Shown piece after piece: positions 1 to 9,946 of a DNA stretch of 64,000 nucleotides. How positions within the stretch are numbered: the first letter of the stretch is position 1; the number at the start of each line of letters is the position of its first letter. The notes under the pieces were generated by a model. The model had not been told where the DNA came from. It did not search any database and was given only the letters and a program-made list of their open reading frames with translations. The stretch comes from Aldehydirespirator sp965203635 (GTDB lineage: Bacteria; Actinomycetota; Acidimicrobiia; Acidimicrobiales; Aldehydirespiratoraceae). The DNA is taken from contig OZ241903.1 of assembly GCA_965203635.1 (NCBI GenBank), positions 2,232,001 through 2,296,000 of the forward strand. The letters are read 5' to 3'. The position numbers were made by a program, and so were the translations under genes.

Positions 1-1
1 C

Positions 2-916
2 TGGCGGCAGGCGCTCGTGCCGGTGACGGTGGCTGCGTCGCTGCTGCTGGCGGTGGGCAGCATCGGCTCGCTGGAGGACGGGCGATGGCGCCTGGTCGCC
101 AGCGATCACCATTCGGCTCTGCGCTTCGAGCCCCCGGTCCTGGAGGGCGCCTACCGCGTGCTGTGGATCGGCGCGCCCGAGTTCCTGGCCACCGAAGGGC
201 ACAGCCTGGCTCCGGGTGTCGCCTGGGCGGCCACCGTCGGCGACTCCGTAACGCTCGTCGATCGCGCCGTTCCGTTTGATCGGGGTCGGGCCGATCTCTT
301 CTCGGTGGCGATCGAGGAGATCGAACAGGGGCGCACGGCGCGGGGCGGGCGCCTCCTGGCCGGCCTGGGCGTGCGCTACGTGGTACTGCTGCACCGGCTT
401 GCGCCGGCGCCGTTCGTCTCCTCCGAAGACGCCCGGCCGGTGCCACCAGATCTGGTCGCCGCGATGCGCGATCAACTCGATCTCGAGTTGGTGGAGGGCA
501 CCAACAGCGCGGTCGACATGTTCGTGAACACCGCGTGGGTGCCGATGCGGGCTCTCTACCCGCCGGGATTCGACGAGGGCATCGAGGACTTCACGGACCT
601 CGAGGCCCGCCCCTTGGCCGCCGGCTCGCCGATGTTCTCCGGGGACGGCCCGCCCTGGACGGCCAGGATTCCCGACAACGCCGAGATCCTCATCAGCCAC
701 ACCCCGCGACCGGGCTGGGAGCTGACCGTGGACGGCGAGGCCGTGCCCAGGCGGGAGGCGCTGTCGTGGGCGAGGGCCTATCAGCCCTCCTCGGCCGGAG
801 AGGTGCAGCTCTCCTACTCGGCACCGTGGTGGCGTCACGGTGGTCAGCTGATCGGTGCGGCCGCGCCCGTCGTGCTGGCACTCGCGTGGCTGCGGCGACG
901 GATGGACCGGTCCTGA
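2..916 (+). CDS. C-terminal part of a large membrane glycosyltransferase-like protein (truncated by window edge)
   Basis: The reading frame is open from base 2, so the gene enters from the left; the GTG at 17 is probably internal. The visible 304 residues form a soluble domain with a final hydrophobic segment (about the last 30 residues, GGQLIGAAAPVVLALAWL) followed by a basic tail. The stretch with HTPRPGWELTVDG resembles the extracytoplasmic C-terminal region of actinobacterial polytopic glycosyltransferases. Its TGA overlaps the ATG of the next gene by one base, so the two are translationally coupled. In Streptomyces and mycobacteria a glycosyltransferase also precedes DUF5719 near manB. 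The catalytic part lies outside the window, so the family is an inference. Confidence 0.6.
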   Translation, partial: WRQALVPVTVAASLLLAVGSIGSLEDGRWRLVASDHHSALRFEPPVLEGAYRVLWIGAPEFLATEGHSLAPGVAWAATVGDSVTLVDRAVPFDRGRADLFSVAIEEIEQGRTARGGRLLAGLGVRYVVLLHRLAPAPFVSSEDARPVPPDLVAAMRDQLDLELVEGTNSAVDMFVNTAWVPMRALYPPGFDEGIEDFTDLEARPLAAGSPMFSGDGPPWTARIPDNAEILISHTPRPGWELTVDGEAVPRREALSWARAYQPSSAGEVQLSYSAPWWRHGGQLIGAAAPVVLALAWLRRRMDRS

Positions 917-2403
917 TGCGCTCGATGCGGGTGCTGGCCATCATCGCGATAGGCGGACTGTTGCTGGCCGGCGTGCTGGTCGACATACCGGATCGCGCCG
1001 TGTCGGACCGGGCCGATCAGTACGAGTCGGCCCTGGTGGCCCCGACAGGCGTCGTCAACACCTGGTTCTGTCCGGGCGGCAGCCGTCTTGAGGGAATTGC
1101 AGAGCTGACGGTCCAGATGGTGAACGGATCCGATGAGCCGCGAACCGTCAATGTGTCCGTGCTGCCGGGTGGGTCCGCATCGCAGGACCTGTCGACCCTC
1201 GAGATGGACATTGAACCCCGCGGCCGGGTACTTCTCCAGCCGTCCGAGGCAGTGCCCGACGCCGAATGGGTCGGAGTGATGGTCGAGACGACGGGCGCGG
1301 ACGTGGTCGTGGAACAGCTCGTCAACGCCGCCCAGGGAGTGGGCCGCTCACCCTGCCTCACCCGAACGGCCGACAGCTGGATCGTCTCCAACGGTGCGAC
1401 CCGCTCGGCGGTGGAGGGAGAGCGCTTCGTCGTGATGCTGCTCAACCCGTTCCCGGACGTCGCGGTGGTCGACATCGAACTGGTGGCCGATGTGGGCCGC
1501 GACTCGATTGACGGGCTTGTCGTGCCCGCCCAGCGGGTAGCCGCGGTGGACATCACATCCGAAGTGACGGTGGCGTCCACCGTCGCAGCCTTCATCGATG
1601 TCGTGTCCGGCCGGGTGGCGGCGTCATGGATACAGGTAGCAGACGGCCCCATCGCCGGCCGCGGCATCCGGACCGCTCCGGCAGTTCCCGGTGCCGCGGA
1701 TCTGTGGCACCTTCCGGTTGCCGCAGTCGGGGACGGCCGCCGGGATGTCGTCGCCGTGTCCAATCCGTCGGCCACCGACACTGCCGAGGTCGACGTGGAG
1801 ATCATTCCCGAGGATCCGCAACTCGACGTGGCTCCCATCGAGATCACGGTCCGGCCGGGCCGGACCGCCCTCATCGACCTGTCGAGGCAGGGGCGGCTGG
1901 ACGGCATCGGCCCCTTCAGCCTGGCCGTCCGCTCCCTGACGCCGGTGCCGGTGGCGGCGTCGATCACTAGTGTCACGTCTGCTCTTATCGATTCCGATAG
2001 TCCGGCCGGCACTGACGGGGCCGCCGCCGTGGCCGGATCAACGGCGACGATCGGCGCCGACGGGGCTGCTCGTCGCTGGCGGGTGCCCGCGGAGGTGAGC
2101 GACCAGGACGGCGCCGCCGGGCTGGGCACCGACCCGGGGGCGCTGGTGATCGTCAACCCGTCGGCCGCGGGAATCGCGCAGGCCGACGTCAGTGTCGACG
2201 GCAAGCTGATCCGCTCCGTGGAGATCGGGCCCCTCCTGAGCCGGAGGCTGCCCCTGGCTGGGCTGGGCTCCGGCAACTTCGTGGTGGAGGTCGACGCGTC
2301 GGCACCGGTGGTCGTCGGCCGCGAGGTCGTCGGGCTTACCTCACGATCGGCGTCGCTGGGGGTGGCCGTGCACCAACCGGTGCCGATCGCCGGGATCGGC
2401 TGA
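916..2403 (+). CDS. DUF5719-family membrane-anchored secreted protein
   Basis: The frame is open far upstream, but the ATG at 916 overlaps the preceding stop (TGATG) and is followed at once by a membrane anchor (residues about 5-23, VLAIIAIGGLLLAGVLVDIP), which fixes the start and gives 495 residues. The rest is a long Val/Ala/Asp-rich beta-strand-like domain exported outside the membrane. The WFCPGG motif just after the anchor (about residue 53) is characteristic of DUF5719 as I know it. The family is found in actinobacteria beside a glycosyltransferase and manB, which suggests a role in envelope glycan assembly, but no activity is established. It ends convergent to ftsH with an 18-bp gap. 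Confidence 0.7.
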   Translation: MRSMRVLAIIAIGGLLLAGVLVDIPDRAVSDRADQYESALVAPTGVVNTWFCPGGSRLEGIAELTVQMVNGSDEPRTVNVSVLPGGSASQDLSTLEMDIEPRGRVLLQPSEAVPDAEWVGVMVETTGADVVVEQLVNAAQGVGRSPCLTRTADSWIVSNGATRSAVEGERFVVMLLNPFPDVAVVDIELVADVGRDSIDGLVVPAQRVAAVDITSEVTVASTVAAFIDVVSGRVAASWIQVADGPIAGRGIRTAPAVPGAADLWHLPVAAVGDGRRDVVAVSNPSATDTAEVDVEIIPEDPQLDVAPIEITVRPGRTALIDLSRQGRLDGIGPFSLAVRSLTPVPVAASITSVTSALIDSDSPAGTDGAAAVAGSTATIGADGAARRWRVPAEVSDQDGAAGLGTDPGALVIVNPSAAGIAQADVSVDGKLIRSVEIGPLLSRRLPLAGLGSGNFVVEVDASAPVVVGREVVGLTSRSASLGVAVHQPVPIAGIG

Positions 2404-2421
2404 CAGGTCGATCAGGCTGGC

Positions 2422-4425
2422 TCAGGCTGCGGGTGTGGGCACGTCGGCCTGAGCACCCGAGCCGTTGCCGGCCGCCGGTGGGGGATCGGCGTCGGGCTTC
2501 GCGTCGGTGTTCGGCGTGCTCTCGATGGCGTCGCCCGACGGAGAGCCGTCACGAGACACCGCAATGAGGCGCTCCACCTCATCACCGCTGATGGTCTCAT
2601 GCTCGAGCAGGGCCCGGGCCACCAGGTCGAGTCCGTGGCGGTACTCGGTGAGGGTCTGGCGGCACCGGTCCTGCTGTTCCCGCAGGATGCGTTCGGTCTC
2701 CTCGTCGATCACCCGGGCCGTCTCATCGCTGTAGTCGCGGGTCTGCACCAGATCCTCGCCCAGGAACACCTGGTTCTGCGATCCCCAGGCCATGGGGCCG
2801 ATCTCTCTGGACATGCCCCATTCCCGGACCATGGACCGGGCCAGTGCAGTGGCCCGCATCAGGTCGTCGGCCGCGCCGGTGCTGCTGATGTCGAACACGA
2901 GCTCCTCGGCGATGCGGCCACCGAACATGACTACGAGACGGTCCAGGATGTAGTCGGCGCGGTAGATGTGGCGATCCTCCTCAGGCAGCTGCATGGTGAC
3001 TCCCAGCGCCATTCCGCTGGGGATGATCGTCACTTTGTGGAGCGGGTCGGCCGTCGGGAGCACGGCCGCGCACACGGCGTGGCCCGCCTCGTGATAGGCG
3101 ATGGCCTCCTTCTCGTCGTCGGTGAGGGCCAGCGACTCGCGCTTCTGGCCCATGATCACCCGGTCGCGGGCCAGCTCCACATGCCGGGCCGCGATCTCCT
3201 CGTCACCCTCGCGCACCGCGTACAGAGCCGCCTCGTTGATCAGGTTGGCCAGATCGGCGCCGCTCATCCCCGGCGTGCCCCGGGCCACCACGTTCAGGTC
3301 GAGGTCCTCCGCGGTGCGCTTGCCCTTGATGTGGACTCCGAGGATCTCGAACCGGTCCGACAGCTCCGGCAGCGGCACGACGACCTGGCGGTCGAAGCGT
3401 CCAGGACGCAGCAGCGCGGGGTCGAGGATGTCCGGCCGGTTGGTCGCGGCCATCATCACGATGCCCTCGGAGCCCTCGAAACCGTCCATCTCCGAGAGCA
3501 TCTGGTTGAGGGTCTGCTCGCGCTCGTCGTGGCCTCCGCCCAGGCCCGCACCGCGCTTGCGGCCGATCGAGTCGACCTCGTCGATGAAGATGATCGCCTT
3601 GCCCATCTTCCGGGCCGACTGGAACAGGTCGCGGACCCGGCTGGCCCCGACCCCAACGAACATCTCCATGAAGTCCGATCCGGTCACCGAGAGGAACGGA
3701 ACGCCGGCCTCGCCCGCCACTGCCTTGGCGATCAGGGTCTTCCCCGTGCCCGGCGGGCCCACCAGCAGCACGCCCTTGGGCACCCTGGCGCCTATCTCCG
3801 CGAAGCGCTCGGGCGTCTTGAGGAAGTCGACGATCTCGGTGATCTCCTGCTTGACGCCCCCGTAGCCGGCCACATCGTCGAAGGTCGTGCCGGGTCTCTC
3901 GGTGGTGTAGGTCTTGGCCTTGCTCCGCCCTATCGACATGATGCTGCCCATCTGTCCCTGGGCCCGGCGCTGCATCCACCAGAAGAACAGGATGAGCAGG
4001 CCGATGGGCAGCAGCAGCGGGATTATCGACAGGAAGAAGTTGGTCTGGGGAGTCTCGTAGCGGAACTCCGGAACATGCTCGTTGATCAGCGCAGTGTCGG
4101 CATCGGGCAACGGCAGCGGTCCGTTGGACGAGTACTCGGTGCCGTCGACGGCCGTCGCCCTGATGCTCCCGCTGTTGTTGTTGTAGGTGCCCTGGACGAT
4201 GCTGCCCTCGGTGACCCGATCCAGGAAGTCCGGATAGGAGATCCCGTCCCCGGAGTCGCCCGGGAGCATGGTGGTGGCCATGAAGACGGCGACGACGGCA
4301 CCGATCATCAGCCAGAGCAGCAGGCGAGAGCGACGCTGCGACTCCGGGGAGGGCCGCAGCGGCTGCCGGGGCGGCTTGCCCTCCGGCGGGGGCGGCGGCG
4401 GGGGCGGCGGCGTGCTGTCGGCCAC
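2422..4425 (-). CDS. ftsH: ATP-dependent zinc metalloprotease FtsH
   Basis: Membrane-anchored AAA+ protease that degrades unfolded and short-lived proteins. From a GTG start it has 667 residues: a cytoplasmic tail with nine consecutive prolines (6-14), TM1 (about 35-53), an extracytoplasmic domain, TM2 (about 129-149), Walker A GPPGTGKT (about 220), Walker B IIFIDEVDSIG, the second region of homology NRPDILDPALLRPGRFDR and the zinc site HEAGH (about 445). The C-terminal tail of about 40 residues is Pro/Ala/Asp-rich and probably disordered. It stands alone on the minus strand, away from its frequent partners tilS, hpt and folE. Confidence 0.97.
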   Translation of the reverse strand: MADSTPPPPPPPPPEGKPPRQPLRPSPESQRRSRLLLWLMIGAVVAVFMATTMLPGDSGDGISYPDFLDRVTEGSIVQGTYNNNSGSIRATAVDGTEYSSNGPLPLPDADTALINEHVPEFRYETPQTNFFLSIIPLLLPIGLLILFFWWMQRRAQGQMGSIMSIGRSKAKTYTTERPGTTFDDVAGYGGVKQEITEIVDFLKTPERFAEIGARVPKGVLLVGPPGTGKTLIAKAVAGEAGVPFLSVTGSDFMEMFVGVGASRVRDLFQSARKMGKAIIFIDEVDSIGRKRGAGLGGGHDEREQTLNQMLSEMDGFEGSEGIVMMAATNRPDILDPALLRPGRFDRQVVVPLPELSDRFEILGVHIKGKRTAEDLDLNVVARGTPGMSGADLANLINEAALYAVREGDEEIAARHVELARDRVIMGQKRESLALTDDEKEAIAYHEAGHAVCAAVLPTADPLHKVTIIPSGMALGVTMQLPEEDRHIYRADYILDRLVVMFGGRIAEELVFDISSTGAADDLMRATALARSMVREWGMSREIGPMAWGSQNQVFLGEDLVQTRDYSDETARVIDEETERILREQQDRCRQTLTEYRHGLDLVARALLEHETISGDEVERLIAVSRDGSPSGDAIESTPNTDAKPDADPPPAAGNGSGAQADVPTPAA

Positions 4426-4531
4426 GGACTCAGGCTAGTCGCGGGGTCGTCCGATTGGACCGCCGATCAGCGCAGGCGCGACCGCGGCGGGCCACGGCCG
4501 CGGCGTTTGGTTGGTTGTAGCCTCGGCGGCG

Positions 4532-6151
4532 ATGCGATTGCAGAGGAGCACTCCGAGCAAGCCCCTCCTGCATGTCGCCGGACCAACAGCGTTGGTGATG
4601 GCTCCCCTGTTGGGGCTCAACTTCCACAGTGATCAGCGCATCATGATGTACTGGTTGACCGGCGAATTCGGAGCGGACCCGTTCGCCATCGCGAATCAGA
4701 ACCTTGCTGAGATGGATGGATTCCTCCGGCAAGGGAACTTCCGGCCGCTGGGTCGGTTCATCATGTATATGGAGCAGACGACCATATTCGAGGTTGCCGC
4801 TGGAACCGGTGTGGCACCCCATGTCGTCCACGGAGTTCTACGCCTCCTGATCGTGTCCGCCCTGGCTGTGGCTGCGATGTGGTTCGTCATCGCTCTCTAC
4901 AACTCAGCGAGAGCTGCGTCTGCAGGAACCACTGAGACAGCGGGACATCAAGTCTCTTTGCTGGCGAAGCCTGTGCCCTCATTGTTGGCCGGCTTTCCTT
5001 TGGTGCTGGCATCGATGATCGTCGTCTCCGGCGCCCTGCACCCCGTGTCCTTCTTTCCGTTCTTCTTTGTGTCCGCGGCGATCTGTCTGCTGCTGGTACC
5101 GCTGTATGTCTCTTCAAGCGCAGCTCTGTCCGGGAAGGGCATAAGGCTCCGTCAGGCGGCGCTGTGCGCGGTCCTGGGAATGATCAGCGCCATGACGTCC
5201 GAGCTCCTCTACCTCGTCCCCGCCGTCTGCCTGCTCACCATCGTCTTCCGCGGGTGGCTGTCTCGCCTCGCGCCCGCGGAGATCCTTCGGAGCTCGGCCA
5301 TCTCCAGGTTCGTGGCCTTGTCGGCCGGCTTCCTGGCCGTGTTCGTGCCGAGCCGGTTGGTAATCGCGGCCGAGTGCTCCCGCAACGACTGCTACGGCAA
5401 TTCCGAGATCGTGCTGTCGGCCCTCTCCGTCGAGCAGTGGCTCGGCCGGGCGCTGGCCGGGCTCCAGTGGGAGACGCTGTCGTCCGGGCTGGCCGGCGAG
5501 TACGACAGCCTCTCGTCGGCTCGCAGCGGATTGGACTTCGTGACCAACGTGTGGCTGGTGTTCGTGGTTGTGTCGCTGGGCTGCTTCGCAGTTGTCGCGG
5601 CCTCACGGATGTTCCGAGCATCCGGATCCGACGACGGCCTGCCCGCCCGGGCCCAACGGAGGCTCGGAGCCGTGCTCTGCGGGTTCGGGGGCGCCGTCGC
5701 ACTGGTGTCGTCGTTCATGGTCAGCCTGTCGCAGGGTTTGCAGGAATGGAACGATCGAGGTATGGGACTCCATCAGTGGCGCGACTCACTGTTGGTTCAG
5801 ATGTCGTGGGCTCTCATCTTCTATGGCCTGGCCGTCATTGCACTGTCGTACATGCGTCGTCGGCGTGAAGAACAACAGGGGCACCGAGTCTGGTTGGCCG
5901 CAGCCGTGGCTGTGGCCGTGCTTGTCATGTCGGCGAACGCATTCATTGCCAACGACAAGTTCTCGATCTGGAGGCGGACAGGATACGACGGCAGCGTCGT
6001 CAACCTCATCTCCACGGCCAGCGTCGACTTCGACCGGTCGGAGAGGGGTCAAGCCATAAGGTGCGAACTCATTTCGGCGTACGCCGACCGGAACTGTCCG
6101 GACTGCTGGCATTCGGGAGACCGGGTGCTCGAGGAGCTGAACAAGTTCTGA
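4532..6151 (+). CDS. Multi-spanning membrane protein of unknown function (paralogue of the protein at 14790-16391)
   Basis: About 539 residues from the ATG at 4532 (a TTG at 4511 is possible). It has roughly ten hydrophobic segments and a short soluble C-terminal tail. It is clearly related to the minus-strand protein at 14790-16391. Both share GFL.RGNFRPLGR near residue 70, a following TG.APH..GVLRL helix, a mid-protein CSR..CY loop (CSRNDCYGNSEIVLSA here), and a tail that begins FD.(S/T)..G.A.RC. The pair of extracytoplasmic cysteines could form a disulfide. The topology resembles lipid-linked sugar transferases of the GT-C type, but I see no diagnostic catalytic motif. Confidence 0.6.
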   Translation: MRLQRSTPSKPLLHVAGPTALVMAPLLGLNFHSDQRIMMYWLTGEFGADPFAIANQNLAEMDGFLRQGNFRPLGRFIMYMEQTTIFEVAAGTGVAPHVVHGVLRLLIVSALAVAAMWFVIALYNSARAASAGTTETAGHQVSLLAKPVPSLLAGFPLVLASMIVVSGALHPVSFFPFFFVSAAICLLLVPLYVSSSAALSGKGIRLRQAALCAVLGMISAMTSELLYLVPAVCLLTIVFRGWLSRLAPAEILRSSAISRFVALSAGFLAVFVPSRLVIAAECSRNDCYGNSEIVLSALSVEQWLGRALAGLQWETLSSGLAGEYDSLSSARSGLDFVTNVWLVFVVVSLGCFAVVAASRMFRASGSDDGLPARAQRRLGAVLCGFGGAVALVSSFMVSLSQGLQEWNDRGMGLHQWRDSLLVQMSWALIFYGLAVIALSYMRRRREEQQGHRVWLAAAVAVAVLVMSANAFIANDKFSIWRRTGYDGSVVNLISTASVDFDRSERGQAIRCELISAYADRNCPDCWHSGDRVLEELNKF

Positions 6152-6229
6152 ACAAGTTGTCGAGGTCCGAGTACGGCGCAGACTTCTGCCCAGTCGAGAA
6201 CTGAGGGCGAGCGGGTAGGCGGGCGACTC

Positions 6230-6946
6230 GTGGGGGACGATGTGCCACCGATGATGCCGGCCACGACCCGGCTGAAGTGGGCGGTGGTCGGATGGACGGC
6301 GGGGTTCCTGGGGAGCCTGGCCGCCGCGGTCGTGGTTGTGGCCCTGCTGGGGGTGGACCTCGGCGGGGAGGACGCGTCGTCGGAGCTGACGCTGGGCCCG
6401 CTGCTCCTGCTGCAGGTTCCTCTGTGGATCGGGCTGCTGGGCACGCCGCTGCTGGCCCGGACGCGCGGTCTGCGCTGGTCCGAGCAGATGGGGTGGCGTA
6501 TGCGGCCCGCAGATGTGCCCGCGGGCATCGCCGTCGGCCTGCTGCTGCAGTTCGTGCTGCTCCCGCTGCTCTACCTCCCGATCCTCGAAGTGTTCGAGGA
6601 CCTCGACGTGGAGGGCCCGGCCCGCGAGCTGACCGAGATGGCCGAGGCGCCCCCGGAGGTCGCCGTGCTGGTGTTCATGACCGTGGTGGCGGCTCCGCTC
6701 ACCGAGGAGGTGTTCTTCCGGGGCCTGCTGCAGGGGGCGCTGCGCGACCGGTTCGGCCCGGTTCGTGCGGTGGTGATCTCCTCGCTCGCGTTCGCGGTGG
6801 TTCACTTCCAGGTGGTGCAGTTCCCGGCGCTGCTCGTGATCGGGGTGGTGCACGCTCTGCTGGTGCTGGCCACCCGACGTCTGGGCGCGGCCCTGTGGTC
6901 GCACGTCGCCTTCAACGCGGCCACCGTCATCGTGCTCCTGGCCTGA
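6230..6946 (+). CDS. CPBP-family intramembrane metalloprotease (CAAX protease-like)
   Basis: About 238 residues from a GTG at 6230; an ATG at 6251 is an alternative. Around six membrane segments are visible. The three hallmark motifs are present in order: TEEVFFRGLLQG (paired Glu and Arg, about residue 160), the helix SSLAFAVVHF with its His (about 190) and SHVAFNAA near the C terminus (about 228). These supply the metal ligands of Rce1/CPBP proteases. Bacterial members process peptides or protect the cell from them, but the substrate here is unknown. A dispersed repeat follows the gene (6988-7077). Confidence 0.85.
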   Translation: MGDDVPPMMPATTRLKWAVVGWTAGFLGSLAAAVVVVALLGVDLGGEDASSELTLGPLLLLQVPLWIGLLGTPLLARTRGLRWSEQMGWRMRPADVPAGIAVGLLLQFVLLPLLYLPILEVFEDLDVEGPARELTEMAEAPPEVAVLVFMTVVAAPLTEEVFFRGLLQGALRDRFGPVRAVVISSLAFAVVHFQVVQFPALLVIGVVHALLVLATRRLGAALWSHVAFNAATVIVLLA

Positions 6947-6987
6947 CCCGGCCCGCTCGGCCTCTCAAGCCCCGGCCGGCCTGATAT

Positions 6988-7077
6988 CCCGCTCTTGTTC
7001 GCTGCGACCTGAGGGCCGCTCGGGCCACGGCCTCGTCCGCATGACCCGGACTCGCGCCCCTGGCCGCTCGGCCTCTT
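6988..7077 (+). repeat. Dispersed intergenic element, copy A
   Basis: A divergent full-length copy of the element that recurs at 19365, 24483 (inverted), 53769 and 59124. It starts CCCGCTCTTGTTCGCTGCG, passes through GGGCCGCTCGGGCCACGG and ends CGCTCGGCCTCT. It fills the gap between the CPBP protease and the next membrane protein. A lone 3' end motif CGCTCGGCCTCT also occurs just before it at 6955-6966. Confidence 0.8.
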
Positions 7078-7084
7078 ATGCTTC

Positions 7085-9946
7085 TTGCCCGTGTTGAGAG
7101 GTCGCCGCCTGGGGCTTGCCCTCAGTGTGGCGGTACTCGTAGCGGTCGTCGGGTTCGTCGTCCTCAATCTGAGGCCGTGGCTCTGGTTCACCGACACCAC
7201 ACCCACCGGAGGCGACCTCGGAGCCCATGTCTGGGCTCCCGCATACCTGCGCGACGTCCTTATCGGCGAGCTGAGGCTCACCGGGTGGACCCACGACTGG
7301 TACGCGGGCTTTCCCGCCTTCACGTTCTACATGGTGGTCCCGTCGTTGCTCGTGGTGATCGTCGACGCGGGCCTCGGGCTCCACGAGGCGGTGTTCGCCC
7401 ACCTCGCGGTGGCTCTTGCGGCCGGTGCGGCCGCGCTGGTGGCGGCCCGGCGGGCAGGACGGCCCGCCGGCCAGTGCTGGACGATCGCGTTGGCCGTCGC
7501 CGGGACGGCCGGTGCGGCCAAGCTGCTGGTCGACGACCCCGTGGCCGACCGCGCCCTGGCCGCCCTGCTGCTGCCCGCCGCGGCGGCCTGGTGCGCCTGG
7601 TACGGACTGCGTCGCAGACCCCGCTGGCGGGCGGGAGCGTCGGCGGCCGCGGCCGTTCTGGCGCTCGTTGCAGTCCCCATGCCGTACGGCGTGTCACTGA
7701 AGCTGGTGACGATCGCGGGGGTCGTGGCGCTGCCCGTGGCGGTGTGGGCGATGACCCGCCTGGGCGGGATCAGCGCCGAGGGTCAGGCGCTGGCCTCGGT
7801 GGCCACCATGCTGTTCCTCTTCGACCGCTCCTTCAACATCTACGGCGGGAACCTGATGTCCACCATGGCGGGCGAGTTCGCCTACTCGCTGGGCCTGGCC
7901 AGCGCGGTCCTCTACATCGGGGTTGCCGTCCGGGGCATGCAGACCGACCGGCACAGGATCCTGGCCGGCGCGCTGCTGGCCCTCACGGGGCTGATGCACC
8001 TGTTCTCCGCGTTCTTCGCGCTGGCTGCCGCGGCCGCCCTGCTGCTCGTCCTGCCGTGGCGGGCCGCCGAGTGGCGACGCCGGCTGGTGTGGACCGTCTC
8101 CAGCGGGGCGCTGGCCGCGGCGCTCAGCGCGTGGTGGGTGCTGCCCTTCTGGTGGAACCGGGGCCTGCTGAACGACATGGGTTGGGGCAAGGAGCGCCGC
8201 TACCTGTCCTCGCTCTGGTCCCGCAGCTCCTTCGACTACAGCTTCCTGACGAACGATCCGCCGCTGCAGCTGTTCGTGGTGCTGGCGGCGGCCGGCGCGG
8301 TGCTGCTGTTCTTCCGGCACCGGCGGCTCGGCATGGCGCTGGCCCTTACCGCGGCGATCGTGGCCGCCGGCTTCCTGATCCTGCCCGAGGGGCGCCTGTG
8401 GAACGTTCGGATCCTGCCCTTCTACTACCTCACCGTCTACCTGACCGCGGCCCTCGGCCTGGGCGAGGCGATCCGGCTGGCGCGCTCGGCCATCGACCGC
8501 AGGCAGGCGGCTTGTGCCGCCGAAGCCGGAGATGTCGAAGCAGCCGAGCAAACCGAAACCGTCGAGGAAGCTGAGGAAGTCGAGAACCAGGTGCCGCGCC
8601 GGTTCTCGCTGGCGCGGCGGTCGGCGGGAACGGTGGCGGCGGGCGGTGCGGTGGCGCTGCTCGCGGTGGCGGTGACGGTGATGGTGGGGCTGCCGTTGCG
8701 GTCCCTGCCCTTCGGAAGTCTCGGCGACGACGGCGTCTACCGTTGGGGACCGTTCAGTTCCAGCGAGTCCAACCTCGGGCCGTACTGGGTCGAGTACAAC
8801 TTCGAGGGCTACGAGGGCAGGGGACCGACGGCCGCCGGCGGGGGCAGCTCGGAGTATTGGGACCTCGTCGAGACGATGGACCGGATCGGTGAGAGCCACG
8901 GCTGCGGCCCCGCCCTCTGGGAGTACGAAGCCGGTCGGCTCGGCTCCTACGGCACTCCGATGGCGCCCATGCTGCTGCCGTACTGGACCGACCGGTGCAT
9001 CGCGTCGATGGAGGGCCTCTACTTCGAGGCTTCGGCCACAGTCCCGTACCATTTCCTGATGCAGTCGGAGTTGTCGACCGCTCCCTCACGAGCTCAGCGG
9101 GACCTGCCCTATTCGGGACTCGATGTAGCCAGGGGCGTCGAGCACCTGCAGCTCATGGGGGTTCGCTACTACATGGCGTTCTCCGAGGACGCGGTGAGCC
9201 AGGCCCGAGCCGCGGCGGACCTCACAGAGGTCGGCGCGACGCCGCTGGGCCCGTGGGTCGTGTTCGAGGTGTCCGGCAGCGCTCCGGCGGTCGGGCTGTC
9301 GAGGCTGCCGGTGGTGGTCGACGGTCTCGACGACTCGGACGGGTGGCTCGAGGCATCGGTGGGAGCGTTCCTGGCTACCGGCCCGGACGGGCCCGTGCTC
9401 GCGGCCGACGGTCCCGACGCCTGGCCTCGGATGACTCTTCCCGACATCCGGCGTGAGAGCCGCGATGACCCCTCCGACGCCGAGGGGGGCCGCCAGCAGG
9501 TGATGCGGCGGCTGTCGGATGTGCTCGTTGATGTCGCTCCGGTCGAGAACATCGAGCCCGCAGGGGTCAGCGACATCGTCCGCGGGGACCATTCGATCTC
9601 GTTCTCGGTGGATCGAGTGGGGTCTCCGGTTCTGGTGCGAACCTCGTACTTCCCGAACTGGTCGGTTTCGGGCGCGCAGGGGCCCTACCGCGTGTCGCCC
9701 AACTTCATGGTGGTGGTGCCCACCGGTACCGAGGTACGCCTGACTTACGGCCGCAGCGGTGTGGAGTGGTTCTCGATGGCGGTCACCCTGGTGGGACTGG
9801 CGGCGGTGGCGTGGCTCCTGGTGCGCTCGAGGAGGGCTCCAGGGGCCAGAACTGATGCGACCGCGACTTCGGGAGAGACCGAGACGTCCGGAGCGACTGA
9901 GACGTCGGGAGGGACCGAGACGCCCGGAGACTCGGCGCGGCCGTGA
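7085..9946 (+). CDS. Large membrane protein of the 6-pyruvoyl-tetrahydropterin-synthase-related type (probable envelope glycan function)
   Basis: 953 residues from a TTG at 7085; the GTG at 7091 is equally possible. The N-terminal 600 residues hold about a dozen membrane helices. An acidic cytoplasmic stretch near residue 480-500 (EAAEQTETVEEAEEVE) is followed by a further helix, a long extracytoplasmic domain with STAPSRAQRDLPYSGLDVARGVEHLQLMGVRYY, a terminal helix, and a Thr/Glu-rich tail with ETSG repeats. The early TPTGGDLGAHVW motif is like the GGD..H motif near the start of GT-C-like membrane proteins. Its TGA overlaps the GTG start of the glycosyltransferase that follows, so the two probably act on the same glycan. 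The exact family is assigned from memory only. Confidence 0.55.
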   Translation: MPVLRGRRLGLALSVAVLVAVVGFVVLNLRPWLWFTDTTPTGGDLGAHVWAPAYLRDVLIGELRLTGWTHDWYAGFPAFTFYMVVPSLLVVIVDAGLGLHEAVFAHLAVALAAGAAALVAARRAGRPAGQCWTIALAVAGTAGAAKLLVDDPVADRALAALLLPAAAAWCAWYGLRRRPRWRAGASAAAAVLALVAVPMPYGVSLKLVTIAGVVALPVAVWAMTRLGGISAEGQALASVATMLFLFDRSFNIYGGNLMSTMAGEFAYSLGLASAVLYIGVAVRGMQTDRHRILAGALLALTGLMHLFSAFFALAAAAALLLVLPWRAAEWRRRLVWTVSSGALAAALSAWWVLPFWWNRGLLNDMGWGKERRYLSSLWSRSSFDYSFLTNDPPLQLFVVLAAAGAVLLFFRHRRLGMALALTAAIVAAGFLILPEGRLWNVRILPFYYLTVYLTAALGLGEAIRLARSAIDRRQAACAAEAGDVEAAEQTETVEEAEEVENQVPRRFSLARRSAGTVAAGGAVALLAVAVTVMVGLPLRSLPFGSLGDDGVYRWGPFSSSESNLGPYWVEYNFEGYEGRGPTAAGGGSSEYWDLVETMDRIGESHGCGPALWEYEAGRLGSYGTPMAPMLLPYWTDRCIASMEGLYFEASATVPYHFLMQSELSTAPSRAQRDLPYSGLDVARGVEHLQLMGVRYYMAFSEDAVSQARAAADLTEVGATPLGPWVVFEVSGSAPAVGLSRLPVVVDGLDDSDGWLEASVGAFLATGPDGPVLAADGPDAWPRMTLPDIRRESRDDPSDAEGGRQQVMRRLSDVLVDVAPVENIEPAGVSDIVRGDHSISFSVDRVGSPVLVRTSYFPNWSVSGAQGPYRVSPNFMVVVPTGTEVRLTYGRSGVEWFSMAVTLVGLAAVAWLLVRSRRAPGARTDATATSGETETSGATETSGGTETPGDSARP

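Noticed and set aside
2599..4632. Long plus-strand ORF opposite ftsH (677 residues)
   Set aside because: Shadow of ftsH in the complementary frame; composition is His/Gly/Arg-rich without domain similarity.
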